Source of the DNA: Stenotrophomonas maltophilia
GTDB lineage: Bacteria > Pseudomonadota > Gammaproteobacteria > Xanthomonadales > Xanthomonadaceae
Length of the DNA: 64,000 nucleotides
NCBI RefSeq assembly: GCF_002205165.1
Contig: NZ_NIVS01000008.1
Span: 41,039 to 105,038 of the forward strand
Reading direction: 5' to 3'
Positions 37,788 to 47,469 of the stretch are shown one piece after another. The translations under genes and the position numbers were made by a program. The notes under the pieces are model-generated. The model had not been told where the DNA came from. It saw only the letters and a program-made list of their open reading frames with translations, and did not search any database. Position 1 is the first letter of the stretch. Each line of letters starts with the position of its first letter.

Positions 37788-38270
37788 ATGATCGAGTTTT
37801 TCCTCGCGCAGACCCAGGACACCGACCTGCTCGGACAATGGCTGGCCGCGACCCGGCCGCCGCAGGCGGTGGTGCAGCTGCAGGGCGACCTGGGCGCCGG
37901 CAAATCGACGTTGGCCCGCGCACTGCTGCGCGCGCTGGGCGTGCAGGGCGCGATCCGCAGCCCGACCTACACCCTGGTGGAGCGCTACCCGCTGGCCGAT
38001 GGTCACGAGGCCTGGCACCTGGATCTGTACCGGATCGGCAACGCGCAGGAGCTGGATTTCCTGGGGCTGGACGAGGGCAGTGCCTCGCTGTGGCTGGTCG
38101 AATGGCCCGAGCGCGGTGCCGGCGCGCTGCCGCCGACCGATCTGGACGTGGCGCTGAACATCCAGGGACAGGGGCGTCGCGCTCGGCTGACGGCGACCAG
38201 TCCGGCGGGTCGTGAATGGCTCGAACGGCTGCCTCAAGGGGGCGACTTGCAGGCCCTTTCTGTCGGCTGA
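37788..38270 (+). CDS. tsaE: tRNA threonylcarbamoyladenosine biosynthesis ATPase TsaE
   Basis: A 160-residue P-loop ATPase of the TsaBDE complex that makes t6A37 in ANN-decoding tRNAs. Walker A is GDLGAGKST (residues 33-41); the switch region is SPTYTLVERYPL, and HLDLYRIGNAQELDFLGLDE and LVEWPERG complete the fold. ATG 37788 follows the nnr stop by 2 nt, so the genes are translationally coupled. Cytoplasmic and essential in most bacteria. Confidence 0.97.
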   Translation: MIEFFLAQTQDTDLLGQWLAATRPPQAVVQLQGDLGAGKSTLARALLRALGVQGAIRSPTYTLVERYPLADGHEAWHLDLYRIGNAQELDFLGLDEGSASLWLVEWPERGAGALPPTDLDVALNIQGQGRRARLTATSPAGREWLERLPQGGDLQALSVG

Positions 38271-38352
38271 CACTAGGAAACACCGGCAGGTTACGGATTA
38301 TTAAGGGAAAAGGAGTTGCATTTCATTCAGCGCGGTGATTGAATCCAGACCC

Positions 38353-39948
38353 ATGCCAATGGGGAAATCTCTCACCGCCATCTGCACTGCCGTCGGACTC
38401 TGTCTGGCGAGCGCGCTGTCGTGGGCGGGCGAGGTCCGCCAGGTGGCCGTGGAGACCGGTGCAACCGGTACCCGTGCAGAGATTTCGCTGGCCGGCAGCG
38501 GGGGCTACAAGACCCTGTCCCTGGCCGGTCCGAACCGCCTGGTGGTCGATTTCCCGGACTCCAGCGCGATCCGCAACCTCAAACTGCCTGCGCCCAAGGG
38601 TGTGGTCACCGCGGTCCGTACCGGGCAGCCGGTGCCGGGCACGTTCCGCGTGGTGTTCGACCTGGCCGAATCGGTCGCGCCGTTCCGCCCGCAGATGATC
38701 AAGCAGGGCGAGGAATCGCGGCTGGTGATCGAGTGGCCGGGCGATGCGCCGGCCGCGGCCACTGTCGCCAGCACGCCGCCTGCCGCGGTGGCTTCGCCCA
38801 CGCCAGTGGCGTCCGCACCGCCTGCAGTGTCGGCACCGCCCCCGGCGCAGACCGCCGCGCAGGCTGCCCAGGCGCGCAGCGATGCCGCGCGCGCCACCGC
38901 GTTGCTGACCGCCTCGGTGCGCCAGCAGGCCAGCGCCACGGTGGCCACCTCGGCGCCGACGCCGGGCCCGACGTCGACCACCGCCGCCACCGTCAATGTC
39001 GCTGCCGCAGGGACCGCCAACGCGGCCAGCAACAGTGCCTCGCCGGCCGCGATCCTGGCCGGTCAGTCGACCACGGCAGTGGTGGCCAGCGCGCCGGTTC
39101 CCACGCCCGCACCAACCCCGGCGGTGCAGGACAATCCGCGTCCGGCGATGCCCAGCGACGCCTCGCGGGTGAAGATGCGTGCCGGCATGCGCCCGCTGGT
39201 GATCGCCATCGATCCCGGCCATGGCGGCCAGGATCCCGGTGCGGTCGGCCCGACCGGCAAACGCGAAAAAGACATCACCTTGGCCGTCGCGCGTGAACTG
39301 GCCCGCCAGGTCAATGCAACGCCCGGCCTGAAGGCCTACCTGACACGCGACAGCGACGTGTTCATCCCGCTGCCGATGCGCGCCCAGAAGGCGCGCGCGG
39401 CCAAGGCCGACATGTTCATCTCGATCCACGCCGATGCCGCAGAGAACCGCGCGGCGACCGGCTCGTCGGTGTATGTGCTGTCCACCAAGGGCGCATCCTC
39501 GCAGCGCGCGCGCTGGCTCGCCGACAAGGAGAACGCCGCCGATCTGGTGGGTGGTGTGCGCCTGCAGCAGACCGAAGGCACCTTGGCCAACGTGCTGCTG
39601 GATCTGGCCCAGAGCGGTTACATGAAGGCCTCCGAAGACGCGGCCGGGCACGTGCTGGGCGGCCTGAAGCGGATCGGCAAGAACCACAAGCCCAACATCG
39701 AACGGGCCAACTTCGCGGTGCTGCGCACCTCGGACATGCCGGCGATGCTGGTCGAAACCGCCTTCATCTCCAATCCGGATGAGGAGCGGCGCCTGATCGA
39801 TCCGGCCTACCAGCGCCAGATCGCCGGGGCGGTACTGGATGGGGTGCATACCTTCTTCAGCCGCCAGCCGCCGCCGGGCACCCTGTATGCCGCGCGTGCC
39901 CAGGCCGAGATCGACGCCGCCAGTACCGTGGCGGGCGGCAGCAAGTAA
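38353..39948 (+). CDS. amiC: N-acetylmuramoyl-L-alanine amidase (AmiC type)
   Basis: A 531-residue periplasmic amidase that cleaves septal peptidoglycan during daughter-cell separation. A signal peptide is followed by an AMIN domain (about 26-115), then an unusually long Ala/Pro/Thr/Ser linker (about 118-262), and an Amidase_3 domain with zinc ligands in AIDPGHGGQDPGAVG, GKREKDITLAVARE, FISIHADAAENR and AMLVETAFISNPDEERRL. No LysM is seen, unlike E. coli AmiB-context relatives. The start is unclear: no SD precedes 38353; a GTG at 38335 is in frame and AGGAG lies farther upstream at 38311. Confidence 0.94.
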   Translation: MPMGKSLTAICTAVGLCLASALSWAGEVRQVAVETGATGTRAEISLAGSGGYKTLSLAGPNRLVVDFPDSSAIRNLKLPAPKGVVTAVRTGQPVPGTFRVVFDLAESVAPFRPQMIKQGEESRLVIEWPGDAPAAATVASTPPAAVASPTPVASAPPAVSAPPPAQTAAQAAQARSDAARATALLTASVRQQASATVATSAPTPGPTSTTAATVNVAAAGTANAASNSASPAAILAGQSTTAVVASAPVPTPAPTPAVQDNPRPAMPSDASRVKMRAGMRPLVIAIDPGHGGQDPGAVGPTGKREKDITLAVARELARQVNATPGLKAYLTRDSDVFIPLPMRAQKARAAKADMFISIHADAAENRAATGSSVYVLSTKGASSQRARWLADKENAADLVGGVRLQQTEGTLANVLLDLAQSGYMKASEDAAGHVLGGLKRIGKNHKPNIERANFAVLRTSDMPAMLVETAFISNPDEERRLIDPAYQRQIAGAVLDGVHTFFSRQPPPGTLYAARAQAEIDAASTVAGGSK

Positions 39949-40055
39949 ACCGGCCGGGCTGCACCGCCCGGCGCACGCTATCATCACGGGATGACGTCCG
40001 TTTCCCGACTCCGCTTCGCCGCCACGCCTGCCATCTCCGCTGACGGGAGGTGCGC

Positions 40056-41936
40056 ATGAGCATCCGCCAACTGCCCGAGATCCTGATCAACCAGATCGCC
40101 GCCGGCGAAGTGGTCGAACGCCCTGCGTCGGTGGTCAAGGAACTGGTCGAAAACGCGCTGGACGCCGGTGCCACCCGGGTTGATATCGATCTGGAAGAGG
40201 GCGGCGTGCGCCTGATCCGGATCCGCGACGACGGGGGTGGCATCGCCCCGGAAGAACTGCCGCTGGCGGTGTCGCGCCATGCGACCAGCAAGATCGCCAG
40301 CCTGGATGATCTGGAATCGGTGGCCACGCTCGGCTTCCGCGGCGAAGCGTTGCCCTCGATCGCCTCGGTCAGCCGCTTCACCCTGAGCTCGCGCCGCGCC
40401 ATCGACGAACACGGCTCGGCCCTGCAGATTGAAGGTGGCCGGCTTGGCGAGGTGACCCCGCGCGCGCATGCGCCGGGCACCACGGTGGAAGTGCGCGAGC
40501 TGTTCTACAACGTGCCGGCGCGACGCAAGTTCCTGCGCGCCGAACGCACCGAGCTGGGCCATATCGAAGAGTGGCTGCGCTCGCTCGCGCTGGCGCGCCC
40601 GGATGTCGAGCTGCGCGTGTCGCACAACGGCAAACCCTCGCGCCGCTACAAACCCGGCGATCTGTATTCGGACGCGCGCCTGGGCGAAACGCTGGGCGAA
40701 GATTTCGCCAACCAGGCCCTGCGCGTGGATCACAGCGGTGCCGGCCTGCGCCTGCACGGCTGGATCGCACAGCCACATTACTCGCGGGCCAGCACCGATC
40801 AGCAGTACCTGTACGTCAACGGTCGCTCGGTGCGTGACCGCAGCGTCGCCCACGCGGTGAAGATGGCCTATGGCGATGTGCTGTTCCATGGTCGCCAGCC
40901 GGCGTATGTGCTGTTCCTGGAACTCGACCCGACCCGCGTCGACGTCAACGTGCACCCGGCCAAGCATGAAGTGCGTTTCCGCGATTCGCGCCTGATCCAC
41001 GATTTTGTCTACCGCACGCTCAAGGAAGCGCTGGCGGAAACGCGCGCCGGGATGACCGCCGCCGGTACGCAGGTGCACGCCACGGAGAGTGCCGCGACCG
41101 CGGCGCCGGCCTACGGTCTGCCGTCGGCAGGCCATAGCGGCTATGCACTCGCCGGCAGTGCAGCCGGTGGTGGCGGTGGTGGCATGGGCGGCGATTGGCG
41201 CCCGCAGCAATCGCCGCTGGGCCTTCGCGTGGCCGATGCGCCCTCGGCCTATGCCGCACTGTATGGCGCCCCGGGCGGCACCGCTGCCGCCAGCAGCCTG
41301 CCGTCGATGCCGACCGAGAATGGCCTGCCGGTGACCGCGGCCGACAGCGGCGTACCGCCGTTGGGCTATGCGATCGCGCAGCTGCATGGCATTTACATCC
41401 TGGCCGAGAATGCCGAAGGCCTGATCGTGGTGGACATGCACGCCGCGCACGAACGTATCGGCTACGAGCGCCTGAAAACCGCGCACGACGGCATGGGCCT
41501 GCACGCGCAGCCGCTGCTGGTGCCGATCACCCTGGCGGTCGGCGAACGCGATGCCGACACCGCCGAACGCGAGGCCGAGACCTTGACCTCGCTGGGCTTT
41601 GAAATCACCCGCGCCGGCCCCGGCTCGCTGCACGTGCGCAGCATTCCGGCGCTGCTGGCCAATGCCGAACCCGAAGCGCTGCTGCGCGACGTGCTCACCG
41701 ACCTGCGCGAGCATGGCCAGAGCCGCCGCATCGCCAGCGCCCGCGACGAACTGCTGTCGACCATGGCCTGCCACGGCGCGGTGCGCGCCAATCGCCGCCT
41801 CACCGTGCCGGAAATGAACGGTCTGCTGCGTGACATGGAAATCACCGAACGCTCGGGTCAGTGCAATCACGGCCGACCGACCTGGGCCCGTTTTTCGCTG
41901 GCGGAGATCGACCGCTGGTTCCTGCGCGGACGTTGA
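40056..41936 (+). CDS. mutL: DNA mismatch repair protein MutL
   Basis: A 626-residue protein. The GHKL ATPase has [24 protein letters not shown] and [15 protein letters not shown], and a linker rich in Ala/Gly (about 325-445) leads to the dimerisation domain. The C-terminal region has [14 protein letters not shown], which fits the endonuclease motif DQHA(X)2E(X)4E except Met for Gln, plus [12 protein letters not shown] and CNHGRPTW. E. coli MutL lacks this set; many bacteria without MutH have it. GGGAGG precedes ATG 40056 by 5 bases. Last gene of the conserved nnr-tsaE-amiC-mutL run; miaA and hfq do not follow. Confidence 0.97.
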   Translation: MSIRQLPEILINQIAAGEVVERPASVVKELVENALDAGATRVDIDLEEGGVRLIRIRDDGGGIAPEELPLAVSRHATSKIASLDDLESVATLGFRGEALPSIASVSRFTLSSRRAIDEHGSALQIEGGRLGEVTPRAHAPGTTVEVRELFYNVPARRKFLRAERTELGHIEEWLRSLALARPDVELRVSHNGKPSRRYKPGDLYSDARLGETLGEDFANQALRVDHSGAGLRLHGWIAQPHYSRASTDQQYLYVNGRSVRDRSVAHAVKMAYGDVLFHGRQPAYVLFLELDPTRVDVNVHPAKHEVRFRDSRLIHDFVYRTLKEALAETRAGMTAAGTQVHATESAATAAPAYGLPSAGHSGYALAGSAAGGGGGGMGGDWRPQQSPLGLRVADAPSAYAALYGAPGGTAAASSLPSMPTENGLPVTAADSGVPPLGYAIAQLHGIYILAENAEGLIVVDMHAAHERIGYERLKTAHDGMGLHAQPLLVPITLAVGERDADTAEREAETLTSLGFEITRAGPGSLHVRSIPALLANAEPEALLRDVLTDLREHGQSRRIASARDELLSTMACHGAVRANRRLTVPEMNGLLRDMEITERSGQCNHGRPTWARFSLAEIDRWFLRGR

Positions 41937-41946
41937 GAGGAAGGTC

Positions 41947-42888
41947 ATGGGGAAGCACTGGGGAGTGTGGGCCGCCGCGTTGCTGCTGGCAGTGAGCGTG
42001 TCGGGGTGTGGCGAGAAAACAGTGGACGCCCCTGCGAAGGTGGCGATCGATCCGGCCTTCGAGGCCGAACAGCAGCAGTGGCGCCAACAGCGCTATGAGG
42101 AACTGCATGCTGCCGACGGCTGGACCAGTCTGGTCGGCCTGCACTGGCTGGAATACAAGGCGCATTACATCGGCCACGGGCCGGGCAGCGGCATCCGCCT
42201 GGCGGTCGGCCCGGACAAGCTGGGCATGGTCGCGCGCGACGGCAACACCGTCTGGTTCACGCCCGAACGCGGGGTGCCGATGCAGGTGGACGGCAAGGCG
42301 GTTACCGGCCGCATCCGCTTCTTCAGTGACCGCGATCCGAGCCCGACCGTCATCGCCTTCGATGACGGCAAGGGCCGGCTCAGCCTGATCCATCGCGGCG
42401 AGCGTTTCGCACTGCGGGTCAAGCATGCCGACGCGCCCTCGCGGACGAACTTCACCGGCTTGACGTACTGGCCGGGCGGTCCGTCCTGGCGCATCACCGC
42501 GCGCTTCGTGCCGCACCCGGCCGGCAAGACCCTGCCGATCGTGGACATCACCGGCCTGACCTCGAACATGCCCAACGCCGGCACCCTGGAGTTCGAGCGC
42601 GACGGCCGCACCTGGCGGCTGGAAGCGATCGGCGAGCCCGGCCGGGAGCTGTTCGTGATCTTCGGCGACCGCACCAGCGGCCACGGCAGTTATCCGGCCG
42701 GCCGCTACCTGGATCTGCCCGCGCCTGACGACCAGGGCCGCGTGGTGATCGATTTCAACCATGCCTACAACCCACCGTGCGCGTTCACGCCGTTCGCCAC
42801 GTGTCCGCTGACGCCCCCTGAAAACCGCCTCGACCTGCGCGTGGACGCCGGTGAGCAGGCATACCACGCCCCCGAAGGAGAGGCTTGA
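41947..42888 (+). CDS. DUF1684 lipoprotein
   Basis: A 313-residue precursor with lipobox VSGC (Cys21). The mature protein matches DUF1684: WRQQRYEELHAADGWTSLVGLHWLE at the start and the closing VVIDFNHAYNPPCAFTPFATCPLTPPENRL, the family signature. It is a beta-rich protein of unknown function, here probably in a membrane facing the periplasm. It starts 10 bp after mutL and overlaps nothing; it is 2 nt from the following TraB/GumN gene, so it is in the same operon. Confidence 0.92.
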   Translation: MGKHWGVWAAALLLAVSVSGCGEKTVDAPAKVAIDPAFEAEQQQWRQQRYEELHAADGWTSLVGLHWLEYKAHYIGHGPGSGIRLAVGPDKLGMVARDGNTVWFTPERGVPMQVDGKAVTGRIRFFSDRDPSPTVIAFDDGKGRLSLIHRGERFALRVKHADAPSRTNFTGLTYWPGGPSWRITARFVPHPAGKTLPIVDITGLTSNMPNAGTLEFERDGRTWRLEAIGEPGRELFVIFGDRTSGHGSYPAGRYLDLPAPDDQGRVVIDFNHAYNPPCAFTPFATCPLTPPENRLDLRVDAGEQAYHAPEGEA

Positions 42889-42890
42889 CC

Positions 42891-43853
42891 ATGTCGATGT
42901 TGTCGCGTCTTTTGTCCCCGCTGCTGATCGCTGCGGGCCTGATGATCAGCACCGGCGGTGCCCAGGCCCGCCCGGCCGCGCCGAGCGCGCCGGCGGCGGC
43001 CAAGGCCACCGCGCCGGTTCCGCTGTTGTGGAAGGTTACCGGCCCGGGGGACAGCCGCCTGTACCTGCTGGGGTCGTTCCATCTGCTGCAGCCGACCGAT
43101 TACCCGCTCGCGGCGGATGTCGACCAGGCCTTCGCCGCCTCGCAGCGCGTGGTGTTCGAGCTGTCGCCGCAGGACATGGAGTCGCCGGAGCTTGCGCAGA
43201 AGATGGTGCAGGCCGCGATGCGCACCGATGGCTCGGAGCTGAAGCGCGACCTCGATGCGGCTACGTGGACCCGGCTGCAGGCCTATGCGCAGGAAAACAA
43301 GCTGCCGCTGGCCCAGTTGCAGGGCATGAAACCGTGGTTCGTCGGCCTGACCATCACCCTGAGCCAGTTCACCAAGATGGGCCTGGATCCGGCGCTGGGG
43401 CTGGACCGTCATTTCATGACGCGTGCTGCCAACGCGGGCAAGGCGACCGCCGGGTTGGAAGACATCGACACGCAGATCGCAGTGCTGTCGGGAATGTCGG
43501 CCAAGGAGCAGCAGCAGATGGTGGCCGAAGCGCTGGAGCAGGCGGGCAAGGGCGATGAAATGGGGCGCAAGCTGCACGACGCCTGGCGCCGTGGCGACGA
43601 CAAGCTGCTGTGGACCTCGATGGCCACCGAGATGCGCGGCCAGTACCCGCAGCTGTACAAGCGCATCAACACCGACCGCAATGACGCCTGGGTGCCGAAA
43701 CTGCAGCAGCACCTGCAGGCCGGGCAGGGTGGCACGCTGGTGGTGGTCGGCACGCTGCATCTGCTGGGCAACGATGGGGTGGTCGAGAAGCTGCGCGCCA
43801 GGGGCTACAAGGTCGAACGCGTCTGCACCGGCTGCGCCAAGCCCAAGCGCTGA
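42891..43853 (+). CDS. TraB/GumN-family protein
   Basis: A 320-residue secreted protein; the signal peptide ends GGAQARP. The TraB/GumN fold shows LWKVTGPGDSRLYLLGSFHLLQPTDYPL (with GSFH) near the start and TLVVVGTLHLLGNDGVVEKLRARGY (GTLH) near the end, the two conserved His-containing strands thought to form a Tiki-like metalloprotease site. Function in this organism is unknown. ATG 42891 has GGAGAGG upstream. It ends the mutL operon, followed by a terminator. Confidence 0.9.
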   Translation: MSMLSRLLSPLLIAAGLMISTGGAQARPAAPSAPAAAKATAPVPLLWKVTGPGDSRLYLLGSFHLLQPTDYPLAADVDQAFAASQRVVFELSPQDMESPELAQKMVQAAMRTDGSELKRDLDAATWTRLQAYAQENKLPLAQLQGMKPWFVGLTITLSQFTKMGLDPALGLDRHFMTRAANAGKATAGLEDIDTQIAVLSGMSAKEQQQMVAEALEQAGKGDEMGRKLHDAWRRGDDKLLWTSMATEMRGQYPQLYKRINTDRNDAWVPKLQQHLQAGQGGTLVVVGTLHLLGNDGVVEKLRARGYKVERVCTGCAKPKR

Positions 43854-43925
43854 GCGCATCGACACCGGGGCGTCGTCAGTGACGCCCGGCTCCAGGTGAG
43901 TGACGCCCGGCCCTGGAACGAGAAA

Positions 43926-43958
43926 AGGCGCGGCCCGGAGGCTGCGCCTTTTTCTTTT
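43926..43958. terminator. Terminator between TraB/GumN gene and phaR
   Basis: AGGCGCGGCC / GGCTGCGCCT with loop CGGA and one G-U pair, followed by TTTTTCTTTT; an A-run on the other side suits the converging phaR gene. A 13-bp direct repeat (AGTGACGCCCGGC) lies before it at 43878 and 43900. Confidence 0.8.
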
Positions 43959-43975
43959 CTGCGGCCGATCCGGCC

Positions 43976-44509
43976 TCAGCGGCGGGTCTTGCCTGCGCCC
44001 GGCGCCGGGGTTTCCGGTTTTTTGCCGGTTCCCGTGCCGGTACCGGTTCCGGTTCCACCTGGGCGGCCGCCGAAGCCGGTGCCCATGTTGCGCTGGAAGT
44101 CCTGCCACATTTCCATGTTGCGCTCGGTCAGCTGGTTCATCATCGCCCAGGGGGTCTGGCCGAGGAGATTGCCCATCTGCTGGCGGAACTGCTGCTGCTG
44201 GTCCAGGAACACCTGCATGCTGCGCTCCAGGTAATTGCCCATGAAGCCCTGCAGCGAGTCGCCATAGAAGCGGATCAGCTGGCTGAGCAGCTGCGTGGAC
44301 AGCATCGGTTCGCCGTCCTGTTCCTGGTCGGCGATGATCTGCAGCAGCACCGAGCGGGTCAGGTCATCGCCGCTCTTGGCGTCACGCACCTCGAAGTCCT
44401 CACCATCCAGGATCAGCTGGCGCACATCCTCTATGGTGATGTAGCTGGAGATTTCCGTGTCGTAGAGCCGGCGGTTCGGATACTTCTTGATAATGCGGGT
44501 CGCAGCCAT
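43976..44509 (-). CDS. phaR: Polyhydroxyalkanoate synthesis repressor PhaR
   Basis: A 177-residue regulator. Residues 1-60 form the PHB/PHA accumulation DNA-binding domain (RIIKKYPNRRLYDTEISSYITIEDVRQLILDGEDFEVRDAKSG split by turns), followed by the PhaR regulatory motif LLQIIADQEQDGEPMLSTQ and a C-terminal low-complexity Gly/Thr tail (GTGTGTGTGTGK). PhaR represses phasin genes and binds PHB granules. ATG 44509 is used; in-frame ATGs at 44524 and 44593 lie upstream. phbB is next on the same strand. Confidence 0.93.
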   Translation of the reverse strand: MAATRIIKKYPNRRLYDTEISSYITIEDVRQLILDGEDFEVRDAKSGDDLTRSVLLQIIADQEQDGEPMLSTQLLSQLIRFYGDSLQGFMGNYLERSMQVFLDQQQQFRQQMGNLLGQTPWAMMNQLTERNMEMWQDFQRNMGTGFGGRPGGTGTGTGTGTGKKPETPAPGAGKTRR

Positions 44510-44690
44510 GAAGCAGTCACTCATCACAGTAGGCGCGCAGCATGGCGCAGTGCAGCAGCCTATGCAACCGCCATAGGTAGCAAGGGGCCGCATTTATGTT
44601 GCGCAACATAGGGTGCAGCAATTCCGTCCTGCGCCGGGCGGTTGCCCGCATTGCACTTTCTGCCCGTGCCGCCGCTGGCGCCGCGCGGCG

Positions 44691-45431
44691 TTACCACCCC
44701 ATGTGGTGGCCGCCGTTGATGTCCAGATTGGAGCCGGTGATCCAGGAGGCTTCGTCGTTGACCAGGAAGGCCACCGCGTACGCGATCTCTTCCGGCTTGC
44801 CGAGCCGGCCAGTGGGGATGTCGGCGATGATCTTGGCGCGCACCTCGTCCGGCACGGCCATCACCATGTCGGTGGCCACATAGCCCGGCGAAATCGTATT
44901 CACCGTGATCCCGAAACCGGCATTCTCACGCGCCAGCGAAATGGTGAAACCATGCATGCCGGCCTTGGCCGCCGCGTAGTTGGCCTGGCCGTACTGGCCC
45001 TTCAGGCCGTTGATCGAGCTGATCTGGATGACCCGGCCCCAGCCGCGGCGGCGCATGCCCTCGATCACCGGGCGGGTGACGTTGAACACCGAGTTGAGGT
45101 TGGTGTTGATGACATCGTGCCACTGGTCCGCGCGCATACGGTGGAAGGTGGTGTCGCGGGTGATGCCGGCGTTGTTGATCAGGATCTCGACCGGGCCCAG
45201 CGCCGCTTCAACGGCCTGGACCATGCGTTCGGCCGTGCCCGGCTCGGATACATCGCCCGGAAAGATCGCCACATCGCAGCCGCGGGCCAGCATCTTCTCG
45301 CGCCAGGCCTTGGCTTTGGCTTCGTCACGGTAGTTGGTGGCGACCCGATGGCCCTGGTCGGCCAGGCGTTGGCAGATGGCAGTACCGATTCCGCCAGTAC
45401 CACCGGTGACCAGTGCGACGCGAGATGTCAT
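44691..45431 (-). CDS. phbB: Acetoacetyl-CoA reductase
   Basis: A 246-residue short-chain dehydrogenase. The cofactor site is VTGGTGGIGTAIC and the catalytic Ser-Tyr-Lys is in QISSINGLKGQYGQANYAAAKAG. RDEAKAKAWREKM after the second strand (N-Y-R) indicates NADPH preference. It reduces acetoacetyl-CoA to (R)-3-hydroxybutyryl-CoA for polyhydroxybutyrate. The end (NGGHHMGW) is typical of PhbB/FabG3. The upstream and downstream PHB synthase genes are not in the window. Confidence 0.94.
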   Translation of the reverse strand: MTSRVALVTGGTGGIGTAICQRLADQGHRVATNYRDEAKAKAWREKMLARGCDVAIFPGDVSEPGTAERMVQAVEAALGPVEILINNAGITRDTTFHRMRADQWHDVINTNLNSVFNVTRPVIEGMRRRGWGRVIQISSINGLKGQYGQANYAAAKAGMHGFTISLARENAGFGITVNTISPGYVATDMVMAVPDEVRAKIIADIPTGRLGKPEEIAYAVAFLVNDEASWITGSNLDINGGHHMGW

Positions 45432-45484
45432 GAGCAGCTACTCCGAAAGGCAGGGCCAACAAGGGGGAACAGGATTCTGCAACA

Positions 45485-46390
45485 TCAGCGGGCAAAAGGG
45501 GCGGCTCCGTCAGCCGCGTGCCGCAGGGGGATGTCGCCCGGTGGCACGCGGGCCGGATCGAAGCCGGCCGCAGCCTGCTGCAGCCAACGGGTGACGTCCT
45601 CGATGCCCGCGCCGATCGCCGGGTCCTGGCCCAGCTGCGCCCACGCGCGGCGCAGGGCCGGCAGCGGGGCGGCGGGGTCGATCGGCAGCGCGGCCTCGGA
45701 TTTGGAGAGCTTGCGCCCATCGGGGCCGAGCAGCAGGGGCAGATGCAGGTAGCGCGGGGTCGGCAATCCCAGTGCCTGCTGCAGCAGGATCTGGCGTGGG
45801 GTGGAGTCGAGCAGGTCGGCGCCGCGGACCACGTCGGTCACGTGCTGCGCGCCATCGTCGACCACCACCGCCAGCTGATACGCCCAGTAGCCGTCGGCCC
45901 GGCGCAGCACGAAGTCGCCGACCTCGGCGTGCACGTCCTGCACGACCCGGCCCTGCAACCCGTCATCGAAGCCCACCACGCTGCCGGGCGGCACCCGCAG
46001 CCTCACCGCTGGCTGCGCACGCGTGGTACGCGCAACGCAGTGGTGATGGATGCCCCCCTGGGCGGCCAGCTCCGTGCGGCTGCAGTGGCAGGCAAAGGCC
46101 TTGCCCTCGCGCAGCAGCCGGTCCAGCGCGCCCTGGTAGAGCGCATCGCGCGCGCTCTGATGGATGATGGGGCCGTCGTTGCACAGTCCGAAGGCGGCCA
46201 GCGCGGCCAGTTGGCCGTTCACCGCACCGGGGACCGTTCGAGGAGGATCGACATCCTCCACCCGCACCAGCCAGCGGCCGCCGGCATGGCGCGCGAGCAG
46301 CCAGCTGCCCAGCGCCGCCAGCAGGGAGCCGGGGTGCAGCGGGCCGGTGGGGGAGGGCGCAAAGCGCCCGCAATAGGAAGAATCGGACAT
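45485..46390 (-). CDS. gluQ: Glutamyl-Q tRNA(Asp) synthetase
   Basis: A 301-residue truncated GluRS paralog that attaches glutamate to queuosine in tRNA-Asp. HIGH-like motif FAPSPTGPLHPGSLLAALGSWLLAR near the N-terminus, the zinc-type FACHCSRTEL and a KMSKS-like DGRKLSKSEAAL near residue 235. No anticodon-binding domain follows, which separates it from full GluRS. It pairs functionally with QueG in queuosine chemistry. Divergent from htpX. Confidence 0.95.
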   Translation of the reverse strand: MSDSSYCGRFAPSPTGPLHPGSLLAALGSWLLARHAGGRWLVRVEDVDPPRTVPGAVNGQLAALAAFGLCNDGPIIHQSARDALYQGALDRLLREGKAFACHCSRTELAAQGGIHHHCVARTTRAQPAVRLRVPPGSVVGFDDGLQGRVVQDVHAEVGDFVLRRADGYWAYQLAVVVDDGAQHVTDVVRGADLLDSTPRQILLQQALGLPTPRYLHLPLLLGPDGRKLSKSEAALPIDPAAPLPALRRAWAQLGQDPAIGAGIEDVTRWLQQAAAGFDPARVPPGDIPLRHAADGAAPFAR

Positions 46391-46418
46391 GGACTATGAA
46401 TCGTCGGTCAGTTTGCGA

Positions 46419-46430
46419 CTTGAATTCAAG
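46419..46430. promoter_or_regulatory. Perfect 12-bp palindrome between gluQ and htpX
   Basis: CTTGAATTCAAG lies in the 93-bp divergent spacer, 53 bp before the htpX start. The half-site CTTGAA equals the -35 of heat-shock promoters, but no matching -10 (CCCCAT-type) is seen at 13-15 bp. It is best treated as an operator candidate. Confidence 0.35.
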
Positions 46431-46483
46431 CTGAAGTCACCGCAGATTTGCACTCATCAACCTCCAACGAGCGTCCTTTTCCC

Positions 46484-47356
46484 ATGTTCAGTCGCATTGC
46501 TCTCTTCCTGCTGACCAACTTTGCGGTGCTTATCCTGGCCGGCATCGTGATGTCGGTGCTGGGTGTCAATCCCAATCAGATGAGCGGTCTGCTGGTCTTT
46601 GCCGCCATCTTCGGCTTCGGCGGCTCGTTCATTTCGCTGCTGCTCTCCAAGTTCATGGCCAAGCGCTCCACCGGTGCGGTGGTGATCACCGAGCCGCGCA
46701 ACCAGACCGAACGCTGGCTGCTGGCCACCGTCGAGCGGCAGGCCCGTGAAGCCGGCATCGGCATGCCCGAAGTGGCCGTGTACGAAGGACCGGAAATCAA
46801 TGCCTTCGCCACCGGCGCCAACCGCAACAAAGCGCTGGTCGCGGTCTCCACCGGCCTGCTGCACAACATGAGCGAAGACGAGGCCGAAGCCGTGCTCGGC
46901 CATGAAATCGCCCACGTCGCCAACGGCGACATGGTCACCATGGCCCTGCTGCAGGGCGTGCTCAACACCTTCGTGATCGTCCTGGCCCGCATCGTCGGCG
47001 GCTTCATCGACAGCGCCCTGTCCGGCAACCGCGAAGGCGGCGGCCGCGGCTTCGCCTACTACATCATCGTGTTCGTGCTGGAGATGGTCTTCGGCCTGTT
47101 CGCCACCATGATCTCGATGTGGTTCTCGCGTCACCGCGAATTCCGCGCCGACGCCGGTGGCGCCCACCTGGCCGGCCGCCAGAAGATGATCGCCGCCCTG
47201 GAACGCCTCAAGGTCAACCACGGCCAGAGCACCCTGCCGACCCAGATCGCCGCCTTCGGCATCGCCGGCGGTGCCGCCAAGAAGCTGTTCATGAGCCACC
47301 CCCCGCTGGACGAGCGCATCGCCGCCCTGCGCGCGGCCAACAACACCGTGGTGTAA
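46484..47356 (+). CDS. htpX: Protease HtpX
   Basis: A 290-residue inner-membrane M48 metalloprotease. Two N-terminal transmembrane segments ([20 protein letters not shown] and [19 protein letters not shown]) are followed by the zinc site [12 protein letters not shown], two further membrane segments (about 158-180 and 190-215) and ExxAD in [17 protein letters not shown]. It helps remove misfolded membrane proteins alongside FtsH. The ATG at 46484 follows in-frame noncoding sequence. A single gene with its own terminator. Confidence 0.97.
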   Translation: MFSRIALFLLTNFAVLILAGIVMSVLGVNPNQMSGLLVFAAIFGFGGSFISLLLSKFMAKRSTGAVVITEPRNQTERWLLATVERQAREAGIGMPEVAVYEGPEINAFATGANRNKALVAVSTGLLHNMSEDEAEAVLGHEIAHVANGDMVTMALLQGVLNTFVIVLARIVGGFIDSALSGNREGGGRGFAYYIIVFVLEMVFGLFATMISMWFSRHREFRADAGGAHLAGRQKMIAALERLKVNHGQSTLPTQIAAFGIAGGAAKKLFMSHPPLDERIAALRAANNTVV

Positions 47357-47381
47357 CTCTCTCCGCGGTGCGCTGACCAGA

Positions 47382-47407
47382 ACGCCCGGCTTGCGCCGGG
47401 CGTTTTT
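47382..47407 (+). terminator. Terminator of htpX
   Basis: ACGCCCGGC / GCCGGGCGT, loop TTGC, then TTTT. Confidence 0.9.
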
Positions 47408-47420
47408 GTGCCCGCAAACA

Positions 47421-47446
47421 ACAACGGCGCCCGAAGGCGCCGTTGT
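47421..47446 (-). terminator. Terminator of suhB
   Basis: ACAACGGCGCC / GGCGCCGTTGT with a 4-nt loop; on the minus strand it is followed by the T-rich TGTTTG. Confidence 0.75.
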
Positions 47447-47469
47447 CAGGCAGACCAGATCCAGCCCGA

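Noticed and set aside
46419..46466. Heat-shock sigma-32 promoter for htpX
   Set aside because: CTTGAA matches the -35, but no CCCCAT-like -10 occurs at the right distance; kept only as an operator candidate.
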